Positions 34,851-46,694 are shown, counted from the stretch's first letter. The stretch is 64,000 nucleotides of DNA from Dermanyssus gallinae (GCA_003439945.1 QVRM01006574.1:745501-809500); one strand, 5' to 3'. The notes: generated by a model not told the origin, from the sequence alone. Program-made: numbers and translations.

Positions 34851-35447
34851 ATGTGCCGATGGTTTTACATGATTAATCGACGAACAAATTTTCTACCAAC
34901 AATGGAACGCAGTATGCAAATTGTGGCAGTCATTGTGCATTATTTTTGACTTCATGTTTAACGATAATAATGCATTGTACTGTCAAATAGCGATCTATTT
35001 TTAATTTGTAATTAAACGCACTGTCTACTATCGAGCTGCCCCATACCAATGGGGAAGTCTATAATCCGTTAGAAAAAGCATTTTTCCCAATTTGAATGGA
35101 AAGCAGGCAATGCGCATTTGGGATCATGAGCATATCATATGAATCATTTTGGTACCAAATTGATGTTGGTGTTATAATTATCATAAGCCGTTTTGCCCGC
35201 CCCCCGATGGTTCCGGCAGGGTGGCATGTTCACATGCGAATAACCGTGCACCAGCCGCTCTCCACGACTCCATTCTGTAAACATGGGACCCCATGAGAGT
35301 TCAACCACGGGGGTAGGAGGAAAATGGTCTGCGGTAATCGAACAACTATAGATTTCCTACGTGAAGGGTCTCCATGAAATGAGCATTCTTCTGAAAATCT
35401 TTGTTTTATGAGCGTAATAGCAAAGCTTTAATGTGTTGAAAGTAAAA
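34851..35447. other. Spacer with no gene seen
   Basis: AT-leaning sequence between two transposons; no feature identified. Confidence 0.3.
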
Positions 35448-35449
35448 TA

Positions 35450-36396
35450 CGAGGTGTGTTCAAAACGTATCGCGACTTTTGAATTTTCATGGGGTTACGT
35501 ATATTCGAAATTCGATTTTTTGTGGCGTTATGTTGGTACTCATGTCTCTCACTCATGCCGACAAGCTCAGCCATTTTGAATGTTCACTTAATTGTTGACA
35601 GCTGCTTTGCTTGCACGTGTTTTGGATCGTCTTCGATTTTTACCTATTCAAAAAAATGGATCAAAGAACCTGTATCAAATTTTGTGTGAAAAACGAAATT
35701 AAGTGCGCGGATGCATTCCGAATGTTGACTGTGGCATACGGAGAAGCTACCTTGGACCGAAGCAACGTTTATCGGTGGTACAAAATGTTCTCAGAAGGCC
35801 GAGAAGATGTGAACGACGAAGAGCGTGCCGGACGCCCGAGCACTTCAACAACAGACGAAAAAATTAATGATTAACGATTGCAGGGGCGTGGTGCATCATG
35901 AGTGTTTGCCACAGGGTAGAACGGTCAATAAGGAATATTACCTGCAAGTTATGCGCAATTTGCGCGAAGCAATCCGCCAGAAACGCCCGGATTTGTGGAA
36001 GAACAAAAATTGGCTTTTGCACCACGATAACGCCCCTGCTCACACATCGTTGCTTGTGCGCGAGTTTTTGGCCAAAAACAACACACTAATGATGCCGCAG
36101 CCACCGTATTCCCCAGATCTGGCCCCCTGTGACTTTTTCTTGTTCCCTAAACTGAAGAGGCCCATGAAAGGACGACGTTACGCTACGCTTGACAAGATAA
36201 AGACGGCATCGAAGGAGGAGCTGAACAAGGTTAAAAAAATGGTTTTTTGAAGTGCTTCGAAGATTGGAAAAACCGTTGGCACAAGTGTATAATATCTCAT
36301 GGGGATTACTTTGAAGGGGACAAAATAGATATTCATGAATAAATGAATAATTTTTGAAAAAACACAAAAGTCGCGATACGTTTTGAACACACTATG
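35450..36396 (+). mobile_element. Mariner element, internally deleted, intact ends
   Basis: Flanked by TA on both sides (35448-35449 and 36397-36398), the mariner target duplication. Left end starts CGAGGTGTGTTCAAAACGTA. The complement of the right end (starting at 36396) carries the same GTGTGTTCAAAACGTATCGC, so the terminal repeats match for at least 28 bases apart from the outermost few. The length of 947 bp compares with about 1.3 kb for a full element. Because the ends are preserved it could in principle have been moved by a related transposase. Confidence 0.92.
35656..36345 (+). pseudogene. Mariner transposase, central part deleted
   Basis: N-terminal part from ATG 35656: FCVKNEIKCADAFRML, NVYRWYKMFSEGREDV, GRPSTSTTDEK, the first DNA-binding helices. 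The frame stops at 35872-35874. From about 35880 another frame gives the C-terminal part: RGVVHHECLPQGRTVNKEYY, HHDNAPAHT (second catalytic Asp) and PYSPDLAPCDFFLFP (third Asp, 34 residues later, the D34D spacing of mariner). The second helix-turn-helix and the first catalytic Asp (D-E-T-W block) are missing, a loss of about 150 residues. A further frame change at the T run 36241-36246 shifts the end (CFEDWKNRWHKCI). It cannot encode an active enzyme. Confidence 0.9.
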
Positions 36397-37129
36397 TATA
36401 TAAATGGCGCTAATACACATTTTAGTAACTCTACTTTCACTCCTAGTGAAGACGTTTCTGCTTCCCCATTCCATTCAGAATGCGCTTGCTCTAACAATAT
36501 CTAAGTTTTGAAAGAGAACTCCAACTAGACGTGTAGAGATACCTCGGGTTAAAGCTGCGCTGTCACGCCACAATCTACCGTGCTAAGACTTTTGTGTGTG
36601 CGCCGACATCAGCTGTTTGGCTATGGGGCCCGGCCAAAAGAGCTGTGGGACTGCCAGTTCAAGGAACTGCAGTTTTACTGCGCTTGGTGGATGACTCATC
36701 GTCTTAGAAGTGTTATCCTCAAGGTGATGTTCGCTTGTCTTGCAATTTTCCTTTTACCCTATGTTTCGCAATTTGCGTTCCCCTCACATTCTGTCCATGT
36801 TTTTAGTTGTTAGTGCACACGTTTTTTTTCTGAATTCTACAGTGTCCATCGTCTTGTTAATGTCAGCAATTGAATAGCCCCAGGTAGAGCTGCTTCAAAT
36901 AGACAGACGTCTATAAGCGAGGGCATGGCTACTTAGCAATATAGACTCCACAGCGATAAATGGCTAATCAATCGCCGTTGCACTACGTTGAGGAGTCGGT
37001 CTGCTCAACAATGGCTTCTCTCACACGACTCGAAAACACCGTTCTGTGTTACCGGAGAGCGCCAAGGTATCCATTTCCTGCAGGCCCTCAAACGGAGATA
37101 TTGTATAGCCCTAAATAAGTAGCAGTACA
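36397..37129. other. Spacer with no gene seen
   Basis: A 77-codon plus frame at 36580-36813 with a hydrophobic end is unrecognised. Confidence 0.3.
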
Positions 37130-37260
37130 GTTATAGACTAAACGTTAGAATTCGTGAGATGGAACTCCGGTCTTCCTTAGCCGCCTCGGAACAGCATAAT
37201 CTTTGTTTTAGAAGCTTTACCGACTAAGCCAAGGCTTGTGAATGCCCACAGCAAAATGTC
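37130..37260 (-). mobile_element. Possible SINE, family 2, degraded copy
   Basis: The complement has AGCCTTGGCTTAGTCGGTAA (A-box-like) and GGAGTTCCATCTC, a weak B box. Resemblance to the copies at 32200 and 63690 is limited to the tRNA-like head. Confidence 0.35.
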
Positions 37261-37689
37261 GTCCACCTTTACAAGTGGAGTCTGGATGTTTGCCTGCACT
37301 CGTAAAGGGGTGCAGATGTACTACTAAAACGTCGTGTCTCCGGCACAGACAACCGCTTCACGAAGTCGAGTTCTTCACACTGAGGTCATCTACTTTATTG
37401 TGTAATGCAATTCTCCGGTGACTCAAGATAGCAGCGCAGCGGATCAGTTTAATAGTAACTGGGCGCTATAGCGGCTTTTCATAAGTCTGCAAATCATAAA
37501 ACAGCAGTCTAGCCAACTGTAAGCACCTCGCTTACCTCGCTTCTGCAGCCAATGCAAGCTGCGACATGTGTTCAGAAACACAGTACTAGTGAAACATGAA
37601 AACTTTCTTCTGCAAAGTTGGCTATTTTTCAGTAAGTTATTGCTGTGGGGCAGGGTCGTTCTACCGCTCTAAAGGTAGTCAACCGACAT

Positions 37690-38125
37690 ATATTCTACGG
37701 TGGTCACAAAACCGTAGCCATTATCTTTCCCGCCGATGCCGTTGACCCCATGTTCTTCGGAGGTCCTTCACCGGGTGCACACCATTAGCGGGATGCTTCT
37801 TGAGTAACGGGGGTGTAGTGATGGACTCTACACTTTTATCGACGGTCACAATTCTGTGCCGAGTATCCAAGAGATGTTTCGACGTCTTGGCCAAATTTCT
37901 CTGAGAAGCACACGCGTAACTTTTGCCCAACAATCACGGCATCAATTTTGCTGAGCTTTTCCACCGTCAGTACCGTGCAGGATAGAATGCAGGCTACCCA
38001 AACGGACTCTGAGGTCTCTGCTACCTCCCTAATGTTCACTTGTCCATCTACAGCAAATATTTTCCGCACATTTTACACGCTTTCCTCATCCGTTGCCGCT
38101 TTTGGACGTCCTTAAATGTGGTTCA
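37690..38125 (-). mobile_element. Mariner transposase fossil
   Basis: Minus strand reads GRPKAATDEESV near 38110, then VNIREVAETSESV, the second helix-turn-helix, then RIVTVDKSVESITT near 37850, equivalent to the first catalytic Asp block (V-T-V-D-E-T-W). It ends with GTGCACCCGGTGAAGGACCT. That last stretch matches the fossil at 9755-10165 closely, so both are the same mariner lineage. Stops and shifts are present and the C-terminal half is missing. Confidence 0.75.
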
Positions 38126-38649
38126 TCGTTAAACGTGCTCGTGCTTTTTAAACTAGGGCGAATTCTAAGTGGCTCGTTTTGAGAACGGTTGAACTACTTA
38201 GTATGAGCGCAAAATCAAACTTTTTTTGTCGGTCACATTAGGAGTTAAAGCTTCGATCAGAAAACGATTGCAGCGCGTACGCGAACTGCACATTTCGTTA
38301 GCATTCTACCAGTCTACAAATTGCACGTTCCACTAAATAGGATTGAGGTGGTTGGCCACCATCTCGACACTCATTTGCTAAAAAATTAATCCACATGAAA
38401 ACATATAGCAACTAGACTGCTTCGCTGATGTCAGCTTTGAGACCAAGCAAGCTAAGTTTACGATTACAACTGGCTATGAGGTGTAAACACAGTATTTCCG
38501 TACAGTCATCTTTGGGAGGCCTCTGTGCCTTCCAACGTTCCGTCTCGTTACACTTTGAGCTTGGCCACAACTTTGCCTTCACCGTGTAAGCAACCAACGG
38601 CTATGTACCAAAAATTATGGCATAAAAAAGTTGGTAAACTTGATTTAGA

Positions 38650-38686
<37 letters not shown>
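38126..38686. other. Spacer with (AT)n tract
   Basis: No gene seen. An A run and AT tract at 38649-38686 abut the palindrome at 38687. Confidence 0.4.
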
Positions 38687-38689
<3 letters not shown>

Positions 38690-39750
38690 GGTCATTCATA
38701 TTGTTGTGCACGCATTTCGAGGTTTGATAGAACTCGGCAAAAAAATAAGTTTTCCCTATGGAGGGAAGACGTGGAAACGTCTTGTTTAGGAGAGAGAGTG
38801 AAGTTTATAAAAGTAGTTTTTCTGCCTTTTTTTTCCTACATAGTTGTGCGAAATCTCTGTTTGCGGGAGAACCAGTCAACGCATGAAGGAACCGATTACA
38901 CCGGCGTGTTCGGAGGAAAATTCTGCACAACGGAAGACACTTCACTAGCTTGCGTAGCAAAAAGCTAATACCCAGATTAAGGAAAGTCATGAAAAGTCGA
39001 TATTTTACGTAAACGCATTTTCATGAAGAATCGTAAATTTTTTCCATTGCGACCAAAAATGTACGTCCGAAAGACCACTCTCACGCAATAGCAAATTTAA
39101 TGCCCATCATTTTCGTATCAAGGTGATGGTGCTGCGTTACATAGTTGTCAAGTCACTAAGCTTTTTCGACAGTCATAGTTGTTATGTTTTACGTGCAAGT
39201 TTTCACGTTCAGAACCGTAAAAATTTGCTAAGACGTTCCCGCCCCCTCCTTCCACTAGGAAAATTTATTCTCTTGTTGAGTTCTACCAAACCTCAAAATA
39301 TGTACCTAACTTTCTCATACGCCCTATGGAAATATGCATGCCTTCGCTTTCGATATGGCTATCGAAAAAGCTTAGTGACTTGACAACTACGTAACGCAGC
39401 ACCATCACCTTGATACGAAAATGATGGGCATTAAATTTGCTATTGCGTGAGAGTGGTCTTTCGGACGTACATTTTTGGTCGCAATGGAAAAAAATTACGA
39501 TTTTTCATGAAAAGGCGTTAACGTAAAATATCGACTTTTCATGACTTTCCTTAATCTGGGTATTAGCTCTTTGCTACGCAAGCTAGTGAAGTGTCTTCCG
39601 TTGTGCAGAATTTTCCTCCGAACACGCCGGTGTAATCGGTTCCTTCATGCGTTGGTTCTCCCGCAAACAGAGATTTCGCACAACTATGTAGGAAAAAAAG
39701 GCAGAAAAACTACTTTTATAAACTTCACTCTCTCTCTTCTAAACAAGATT
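38687..39750. mobile_element. Large palindrome (fold-back element)
   Basis: Left arm about 38778-39170 and right arm about 39362-39745 are reverse complements with only scattered differences; the core between them is about 190 bases. The left side extends to TATACAGGGTCATT at 38683, resembling a transposon end; the equivalent right end is missing where a LINE begins. The core contains a second copy (complement) of the outer segment (GAGTTCTACCAAACCTC at 39278 against GAGGTTTGATAGAACTC at 38720). The arms create mirrored frames (38805-38990 minus and 39541-39777 plus) that are not genes. Confidence 0.85.
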
Positions 39751-40640
39751 CAAGATTCAAAACGTGGTTTATTATAGGAACTGCATAATACAATGCTTTA
39801 GTTCTCATTAAAAAAATATATAGGTAATAATTAAAAAAAATAGAATATAAATGGTTAACTCTCAGTCATAAACAGCCACAAAATAAGTCAATCATGGAGT
39901 ATCATAAATCATAAACACAACACAAAATAACATGTGTGCCTCAACTATGTCGAAATGTGTTGGTGAGTAGCCATTTCTGGACCGTCTGTGTAAAACAATG
40001 CAGGGAAGTGATACGACGAATATTCTGTGGTATACTAGTCCATATAACGGGCAAACGAGACACAAGGGCTTGCTGACTAGACTTTTTTGTGACTAATGGC
40101 CCTACATAGATTGTGGCACGTCTCGAGGTCCTACGGAACAAGGGAGCAAGGGGAAAGGAAACATCACAGGGAATCATCTTCCGAGTGATTTTAAAGCCCA
40201 GCGTGGCAACCCTCAGCAAGTAGAACAGGTCGACCGGTAGAAGGTTGTGGGCCACATAAAGATCACTGACGGAGTCTCTGCGTCGCCTGCCAAATATGGC
40301 TCTTAGAGCATCGTTTTGCATTATTCGAGCCCGACGGAGAACAACTTCAAACCCACTCCCCCAGATAAGAATGCCATAAAGGAAAGCTGGCAGGAACAAA
40401 ATTTTGTAGACCAAGAGAAGGCCATCCACTGGAACTCCGATAAGCCGCATGCAAAAGAGGGCTGAAATGATGGCGTAGCATTTAGGTTTGATGTATTCTA
40501 AATGCGCCCGCCAGCTCATGCACTCGTGCAGCATTAGGCCGAGACATTTTGTGGTCTCTGAGAAGACCAATTTTCTCCCTGATAGAAAGAGGACGCAAAT
40601 AGAGAGTACCCCAGGATACAAGCCGCTCGATGCAAATGCG
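39745..40640 (-). mobile_element. 5'-truncated LINE, CR1/Jockey-like, inserted in the palindrome edge
   Basis: A minus-strand frame of 226 codons (40621-39941) reads TTKCLGLMLHECMSWRAHL, then FLPAFLYGILIWG and LPVDLFYLLRVATLGFKI. It corresponds to the C-terminal third of a LINE ORF2 after the YADD block. The element ends in tandem TTGAATC units at 39747-39765, the short-repeat tail typical of CR1-like elements, directly at the end of the palindrome arm. The 5' part with endonuclease and palm is absent. The piece is open, so it is relatively young. Confidence 0.8.
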
Positions 40641-43130
40641 AGGTGCGACCAAGTTTAACACATAATTAATTTAGGCCTCGACCGAATTAAAGGTTAACAT
40701 AAGGTACGCATTGCAACGGGCAGGCCGCGCCTAGTTGAAAAAGACTCGCCACATGGAGTCGTCCTCATTAGTCCCTTGGCTGCGTAATTGTCCAAACCCA
40801 GTTTGGCCAGACTTGAGGTGGAGCTTGGCGGCTGTTGCAGTCTTGCCCTCCTCAAACATCTTTCAACTTTTGTTGCTTGTAAATGTTGTTTCACAAATGC
40901 AGTGCGCATGCAAGCGCCGTTGATCATTTTACGACCTCCATGATGCAAAAAGCGCTTTAACTAATGGCACGACTCGTCTTGGTCAGCCTCTCCAGAATAG
41001 GGGCCTGGTTTTCAGCAAGTCTCTTCGCTAATGTGAATGCGTGAATGAAGTTCTGACACACGATTGCGGAAAGTTCGAAAGTGAGGGATGCGACGAATTC
41101 GCTTGCGATTATCCTAAAGTCCAAACGCCGAGCTCCTCGACTTGTGGCTTCAGTCAGGGCTATCGGAAAGTATTGCTAAGAGAAACAACCCGGGCGTCCG
41201 TTTTGGACTGGTTGGTTGAATTAAGTGTCAGACAGAAAAAATTAGAGATCAACATTGTTAGATGCACTGTAGAAAGAAATGGCCATCGAGAACGCTGAAC
41301 AAATGTTCGAGTATAGATGAGATACAGTCTGAACGTCTACATACGCGTTGAGGTTGCATTGCTTGGGACTCCTTGGGATGGGGGTTGCCGAACAGAACTG
41401 TCGTTATGCGAGCGACGTCGGCAGCGGCTCGACCACATTTCTCAGCCACGTTGTCGCGCGGCAGACGCCCATTTAATTGCTTAATACTCTACTATAATAA
41501 ATTATGAGTTCTCAACCCATAAATTACTTGATGACAGATCCCGACGCCCAAAAATGGGGGTCGAGCACTGTTCTCTCGCCCTTACCTTGCACAAACAGGC
41601 CAAACGAAGAGTATGCATTCTATTTAGACTGTAGTTTCCAGACGGCTAGCAAAGCTTTAAGTTTGTGCGCGATGCTTTAATGGGCGTTGAGGTCCGAAGC
41701 CTGTGACGCTCGAGACAATCCGAGACATTAGTCCAAGACGCTTCCTCTTGTTCCGGGTCACGGCGGGAATAGGCTCGTCAGCCGCAGAAGCCGTGCCGAT
41801 AATTGTAGCGCGATGACTGTTCTCCGAGCGTTTGCGGTTTACTGAACGTCAACGTTTCCTGCTAAGTTTACAAGAAAATAACGAGGAACCTCTATAAATG
41901 GCACCAGCAGCTTTTCCTGGCAGTGACGCGTTTTAACCGCGCGCGGATTGCGGCAGTTGTCGTGGCGACGCTGCCATTTGATCGATTACTGGTTATCACG
42001 CGGGGACAGTTCAGTGCGTTAGACATCGAAAACGTTCTGATGAGAATGTTACCAATAGAGAGGCATGGCTGGCATGGCTGGCGTGACGTGGCGTTGGTAA
42101 AGTTGGCCTCAAGTTCAAACTTGAACTCGGTCAGCCCGGGCCTGAGCGAGGAAATCTCACAACGTTGACCAACTACTATGTTAATCATATCATAAAGCTG
42201 TTGAATACCGTGACCCGCAGGAGACGTTCGCAACCTGCAGGCCGCGCATACCAGACTTTGCGAATTAGCAGTTGCATCACTGGAACACTTGAGATGTTTG
42301 ATCGTACCGCAACCAAGCGTGCCAGCAAGCGTAGAGTCATTGGGGCGGCTCGTAGGCTCAATTGCAATGGCGTTTATGGCCCTTACAGTAAGTTAGTTTG
42401 TTAGTTGTCTTTTTAGTGAATTTAAGTGCCATTGCGCCAACTATTATAATTGAGTGGCGTAGCAGCCTCTTCGTTTTTATAACACCTCGTCCTTCTGCGT
42501 ACACATATAGGGCTACAAAAAGTTTTTCCGCGTCTACATTGCTTTGCAAAGCAAAGGTAGCGATTCTGTTGAGTCAGGCGGGACCAAAAATACGCAAGCG
42601 ACTTCCAACAAAAAACTTGTCAAGAACTCATTTGTTCTGGAATTGTAAATTTCAACTACATTAAAGTTGTAATTGAACTCTGCAAGTTGCACTGACGCTG
42701 CAAAGGAGCCTAAGCCTTTTGCGGCTTAGGTTCTGGTCGACTTTTTGAATTTTGACACGATGTAATTTGCAACTGACTGGCGACTGAGTCGCCAACACCA
42801 ACGTCCGCCTTCGTATTGTTAGCTTCAACTCAAATTCGAATGGTCTCTAAAATTGACCGATGTACATTGGATATCTTGCCTCTGTAGGCAAGAAGCAAGC
42901 TCCGCTCATTCCACATTTATATCCCAGTTATTTTATTAAATTCACTCAGGAATATATCTGGTTATTTTAGGAATCATGCATATATTATTCTATGTACGAC
43001 CTATATGTTAAAGCACGCCAAACCCACTTCTAAGGCTGTGTATCTGCTGTGCTAGATGTATCGCTAGATATGCACACTAAAAGGCTGTGAATAAAGCTAA
43101 CGTGTATCTTAGCAGTTACATCTAATTAGG
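40641..43130. other. Spacer upstream of gene E
   Basis: No gene recognised. Small hairpins cluster at 42711-42733, 42766-42786 and 42874-42891 (stems of 6-9 bp). It should hold the promoter and 5' exon of gene E, which I could not place. Confidence 0.4.
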
Positions 43131-43135
43131 GTCAT

Positions 43136-46100
43136 GTGTGTCGTTGTGTTTTTCGTTTAGGTTTAACAGATGAGCCCATGATGGCTGCCAATGGTCGCGT
43201 CTACGGATGTAGTGATGACTTAGGAGGGTACACTGTTCGAGGTATGCTTGAAGATCCTCTGTTTGAGGACGACAACCAGTACACGAGAAGAACTGCAGAA
43301 ATATCAACTATCATTGATTATGACTCGGACCCTGAAGAACCGCAGTATCGAGCGTTTATGTCGGGCGTAAGTCCCTTGTCAGCAGATAGCCACAAACCTT
43401 TTGCGAAACGTTTACCAACGGCACCGTCTTTACCTTCCCTACTATTAAGTGAAAATGCTACGAATTGGCTACCGTCGATGCAGGCCTGCTATACCGCCGG
43501 TACCTGTATGTACCTCGATCAGAGCCTATTTGATGTAAGGACTTCATCAGCAACAAAAGATTTCACGCGTTTACGCGAGAAAATACCTAAACGGGAGGCG
43601 TCAGTAGATCACGAATTAGTAAGTGAGGTTGAACGTTGGCACTCAGTATCTAGAAGCGTTCTTTCGGAGATCACCCGTTGCTGCGTAACTAGCGCTCCTT
43701 TAACTGTTCTAGAAGCTAGTGATAGCAGCCCTTCATGGAGTGCACCTCTACGAATAGACCCGCAATTTTTTAGTGGAACACGACCAGCTGAAGTTAACGC
43801 TACACGCCCCAGATTTCCACGCAAACCATTGTCTATATTAGACAAAGGCTTATTGCTTAATGGGACGACTGTAGTGAATGCAACACATTTTAAAGAAACA
43901 AGTCTTGTCATAGAAGAAGACGATGCTAAATCAGCGTTTAAAGGGCCCATCTATTATTCAAAATTAGGTGGTGCGCCTGTGTCCGAGAACGGGAATGCAC
44001 CAACGTTTGGCCAACCAGAAGTAGACTCTGGAGCAGAAGGTTCAAAAAAACAAGAACATAACACACATGCGGAGTCAGGGTTACTGGAAGGCCGCGGAGT
44101 GGAAACTAGTGATGTCAGCAAGTTAGCTGCTCCGATGCCTTCAGAGGCCGGACAGTGCAATCAACCTACAAACGTTTGCTCAAACCAGGTGGAGATAGAG
44201 ACACCAGCTCATTCTGGATCACCAACTGAGGGCCAAGAAGCAGATGCCGGGACGATAGGATCGAGAAACGACAGTAATGAAACAGCAAACGTCGAATCGG
44301 TGGCACATGACAACACGCAAGCGAGTACGGGTCTACCTGAAAGTACCGGTGCAGCAAGTCCATTAGTAGAGTGCGATTCCCTAATATCAGGCGTGAGCTT
44401 AACAGAAGGCTTAAAGAAACAACCCCCCGAACCCGTTGCGCACTCCAGTTCTGCTGCCAACCAAACAGATGCCCAGGTAACAGATTCAAGGCCAGCCAGG
44501 AACGCTGCGATCGCAAGTCCAACGCCGGCCGCAGCTTCTAAGATAAGTGGCCTGAAACAAGCTGGAGTTGCCGGAGCAGTTAGCCCAAAGGCACAGAAAC
44601 CTAATGAAGCTACGCTTGCAAAACGCCAGAAAAGTCCGGGGTTAGCATTGACGCCTGCATTGAAAACTCTCGAGCAACTAAAAAAAAACAAAAGCCCAGA
44701 AGCAGCAATAGGTAGAGCAGCAGCTAATGTTAAGCAAGTGTCAGATCAAGCAAAGTCAGAAGCACTAGCAAAGCAGCCTAAACCAGATCCTTTAAAGGTC
44801 GGGCAGGGGTGTGCTCGTGCAAGTCCTAAGTCAGTGTCGAAAGGCATAACGCAATCGTTTCAAATGCCGGTAAAGGGCATGCAGTCAACCAACCCTCTCC
44901 AGTGTTCAAAGAACGACCCGGAAAGGAGTCCTGCACCATTAAAGGCTTCCACTATGACAGGCAGGAGCGTCTCGCAAAACTCTCCAACGACAACAAATGG
45001 CCCACGTGTTGAATCGCAATTCGGTGCAAAGTTAGCAAATAAGTGTCTACAACCAAAGGCGACAAAGTTTTCTGATGCAGTGTGTCCAAAGCCGACAAAG
45101 GAGCTCGGGGAAATCAGGCAAAAAGTAACAGATGTTGCATTAAAAGGAGCAATGCCTGAAAAAATACAAGACGTATGCACAACGGACTTACAAGTAAACA
45201 GCTTGCCGGATTCCCTAGGTTCAACTTTAGAACCGAAATGCACTGACTTGACACCGGCAAAGATCTCTCAACCTATCAGTCAACCTCAAATTAACCCATT
45301 AATTGCAGAGCCGGGTCGGATTAAGGGATTTGCGAAGCAACCAAGCCCAAAGCCAGCGGAAGGTTCAACACAACCTGGGCTAACGAGCTTAGCGGTCTCG
45401 AAAAATCCCAACGACGTTATGACCGACACAACACAAGCAATAGAGCCTAAACTCGAATATCCTGCACCAGTTGTAAAGGACATTGCCATGCCTGAGCAGC
45501 AAGCGCTAAAGGGACGTCCAGCTGGACCCGAGTGTTCCCATAAATGTGAAAAGCACTGCCCCGTCTTTGCCAGTCCGACATTAGTGGAAGCGCCTGCACC
45601 GGTTGCGGCCGCCAACTTGCAGGACAAAGGCTTGGCCCCAAGTGCGACGGAGGCCACCAGTATAATGGCAGCGAACACTTACTCGGTAAAAGACCCAACC
45701 CTAACCGTAAACATTGAAGTAGCAGGCACCTCAGTAGAAGATGGGGACGTTAGACGTGGCAACGTAGAGGCTGGCAAAGTGTCTTCCGTAAAACCCCAGC
45801 AAGCGGAATGCCTCAACCCCGACATACCGGAACCTAGCGTCGTTAATTCAACTGTAGCGATCCCCTTTCCTGCGACGGTTCAGAACGATACTATGCCAAG
45901 GCCTGAACCCGCTCCGCTTTTGTTGTCCGTACCACAACTGGCACCCGCCGCAGAAGGATCGGTGACGGGTACCCCTCAGATATCGGATACTGTGCCAGGA
46001 AAATCGTGCGATATGTTTACCTTGGAAATGCCAGTTGCTGCGACACCGACTGTGGCGTCTGCAAATGCATCTAAAAATGCCTCTCTTTGTGGGCCTACGG

Positions 46101-46468
46101 CACCGCCATCTTTAACAACGTCGGCAGTTGCAGGCGAGAAGTTCGTCAAAGCTGCAGGCCCATTGAAGGATGCCGAACAAGTGAGTAATGCTGCACAGTC
46201 CGACAGCTCAGCCGAAGATCCTGATGATGCCGACCTCGCATGGCCCTTTCAAAAACGCCTCTCGATAAAGCAACGTCCGCCACCCATTGACCGCCCAGGT
46301 CCGATAAAACGCCCGTTCGGTAAACCGCAATTCCTCAGTAAATATGTAAAGCCGGCACTGGCAAACCTATGCAAAGAGAAGGGCACCAAGAAAAAGAAAA
46401 AAGAAAAGGAAAAGGAAAAAGAAAAGGAAAAAAAAGAAAAAGAAGAAAAAAGAAAAAAACGTTCTTAG
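43136..46468 (+). CDS. Gene E: long disordered protein with the family C-terminal signature
   Basis: Open frame of 1110 codons. The first residues (MCRCVFR) are probably intron: a pyrimidine-rich TTTTTCGTTTAG acceptor ends at about 43160, and ATG 43178 (MMAANGRVYG) is a likely in-exon start. N-terminal 120 residues are mixed and partly ordered (DDLGGYTVRGMLEDPLF, EISTIIDYDSDPEEPQYRAF); the remainder is Ser/Pro/Ala/Lys-rich and probably disordered. Near the end: DSSAEDPDDADLAW, then RPPPIDRPGPIKR at about 1047-1059, comparable with RPPPPDRPPDVKR of gene B. A Lys/Glu repeat and RKKRS end the protein. No Trp/Pro hexads. It may be a distant relative of A-D or an unrelated protein with a convergent Pro motif. 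Function unknown; basic tail suggests nuclear location. Confidence 0.75.
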   Translation: MCRCVFRLGLTDEPMMAANGRVYGCSDDLGGYTVRGMLEDPLFEDDNQYTRRTAEISTIIDYDSDPEEPQYRAFMSGVSPLSADSHKPFAKRLPTAPSLPSLLLSENATNWLPSMQACYTAGTCMYLDQSLFDVRTSSATKDFTRLREKIPKREASVDHELVSEVERWHSVSRSVLSEITRCCVTSAPLTVLEASDSSPSWSAPLRIDPQFFSGTRPAEVNATRPRFPRKPLSILDKGLLLNGTTVVNATHFKETSLVIEEDDAKSAFKGPIYYSKLGGAPVSENGNAPTFGQPEVDSGAEGSKKQEHNTHAESGLLEGRGVETSDVSKLAAPMPSEAGQCNQPTNVCSNQVEIETPAHSGSPTEGQEADAGTIGSRNDSNETANVESVAHDNTQASTGLPESTGAASPLVECDSLISGVSLTEGLKKQPPEPVAHSSSAANQTDAQVTDSRPARNAAIASPTPAAASKISGLKQAGVAGAVSPKAQKPNEATLAKRQKSPGLALTPALKTLEQLKKNKSPEAAIGRAAANVKQVSDQAKSEALAKQPKPDPLKVGQGCARASPKSVSKGITQSFQMPVKGMQSTNPLQCSKNDPERSPAPLKASTMTGRSVSQNSPTTTNGPRVESQFGAKLANKCLQPKATKFSDAVCPKPTKELGEIRQKVTDVALKGAMPEKIQDVCTTDLQVNSLPDSLGSTLEPKCTDLTPAKISQPISQPQINPLIAEPGRIKGFAKQPSPKPAEGSTQPGLTSLAVSKNPNDVMTDTTQAIEPKLEYPAPVVKDIAMPEQQALKGRPAGPECSHKCEKHCPVFASPTLVEAPAPVAAANLQDKGLAPSATEATSIMAANTYSVKDPTLTVNIEVAGTSVEDGDVRRGNVEAGKVSSVKPQQAECLNPDIPEPSVVNSTVAIPFPATVQNDTMPRPEPAPLLLSVPQLAPAAEGSVTGTPQISDTVPGKSCDMFTLEMPVAATPTVASANASKNASLCGPTAPPSLTTSAVAGEKFVKAAGPLKDAEQVSNAAQSDSSAEDPDDADLAWPFQKRLSIKQRPPPIDRPGPIKRPFGKPQFLSKYVKPALANLCKEKGTKKKKKEKEKEKEKEKKEKEEKRKKRS

Positions 46469-46694
46469 TAGTCTAATGACAGGAAATCTAGTTACCGTTT
46501 TTAGGTTCAACGTTTCCTACGCCGCCTTTCGTCATAACTGATCTGCTGGCAATCACTGTACGCGACGTGGCCAATCAGCGACTTCGTTCATTTGCACACT
46601 GCCTACAGAAGCAAGCCAAGGTATATGTCTGCACAAGCATATAAATATACACACATCTACATATATCTAGAAATATATATGTAGGATCATTTGT

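Noticed and set aside
38805..39777. Two similar small proteins at 38805-38990 and 39541-39777
   Set aside because: They are mirror copies created by the palindrome arms, not independent genes.
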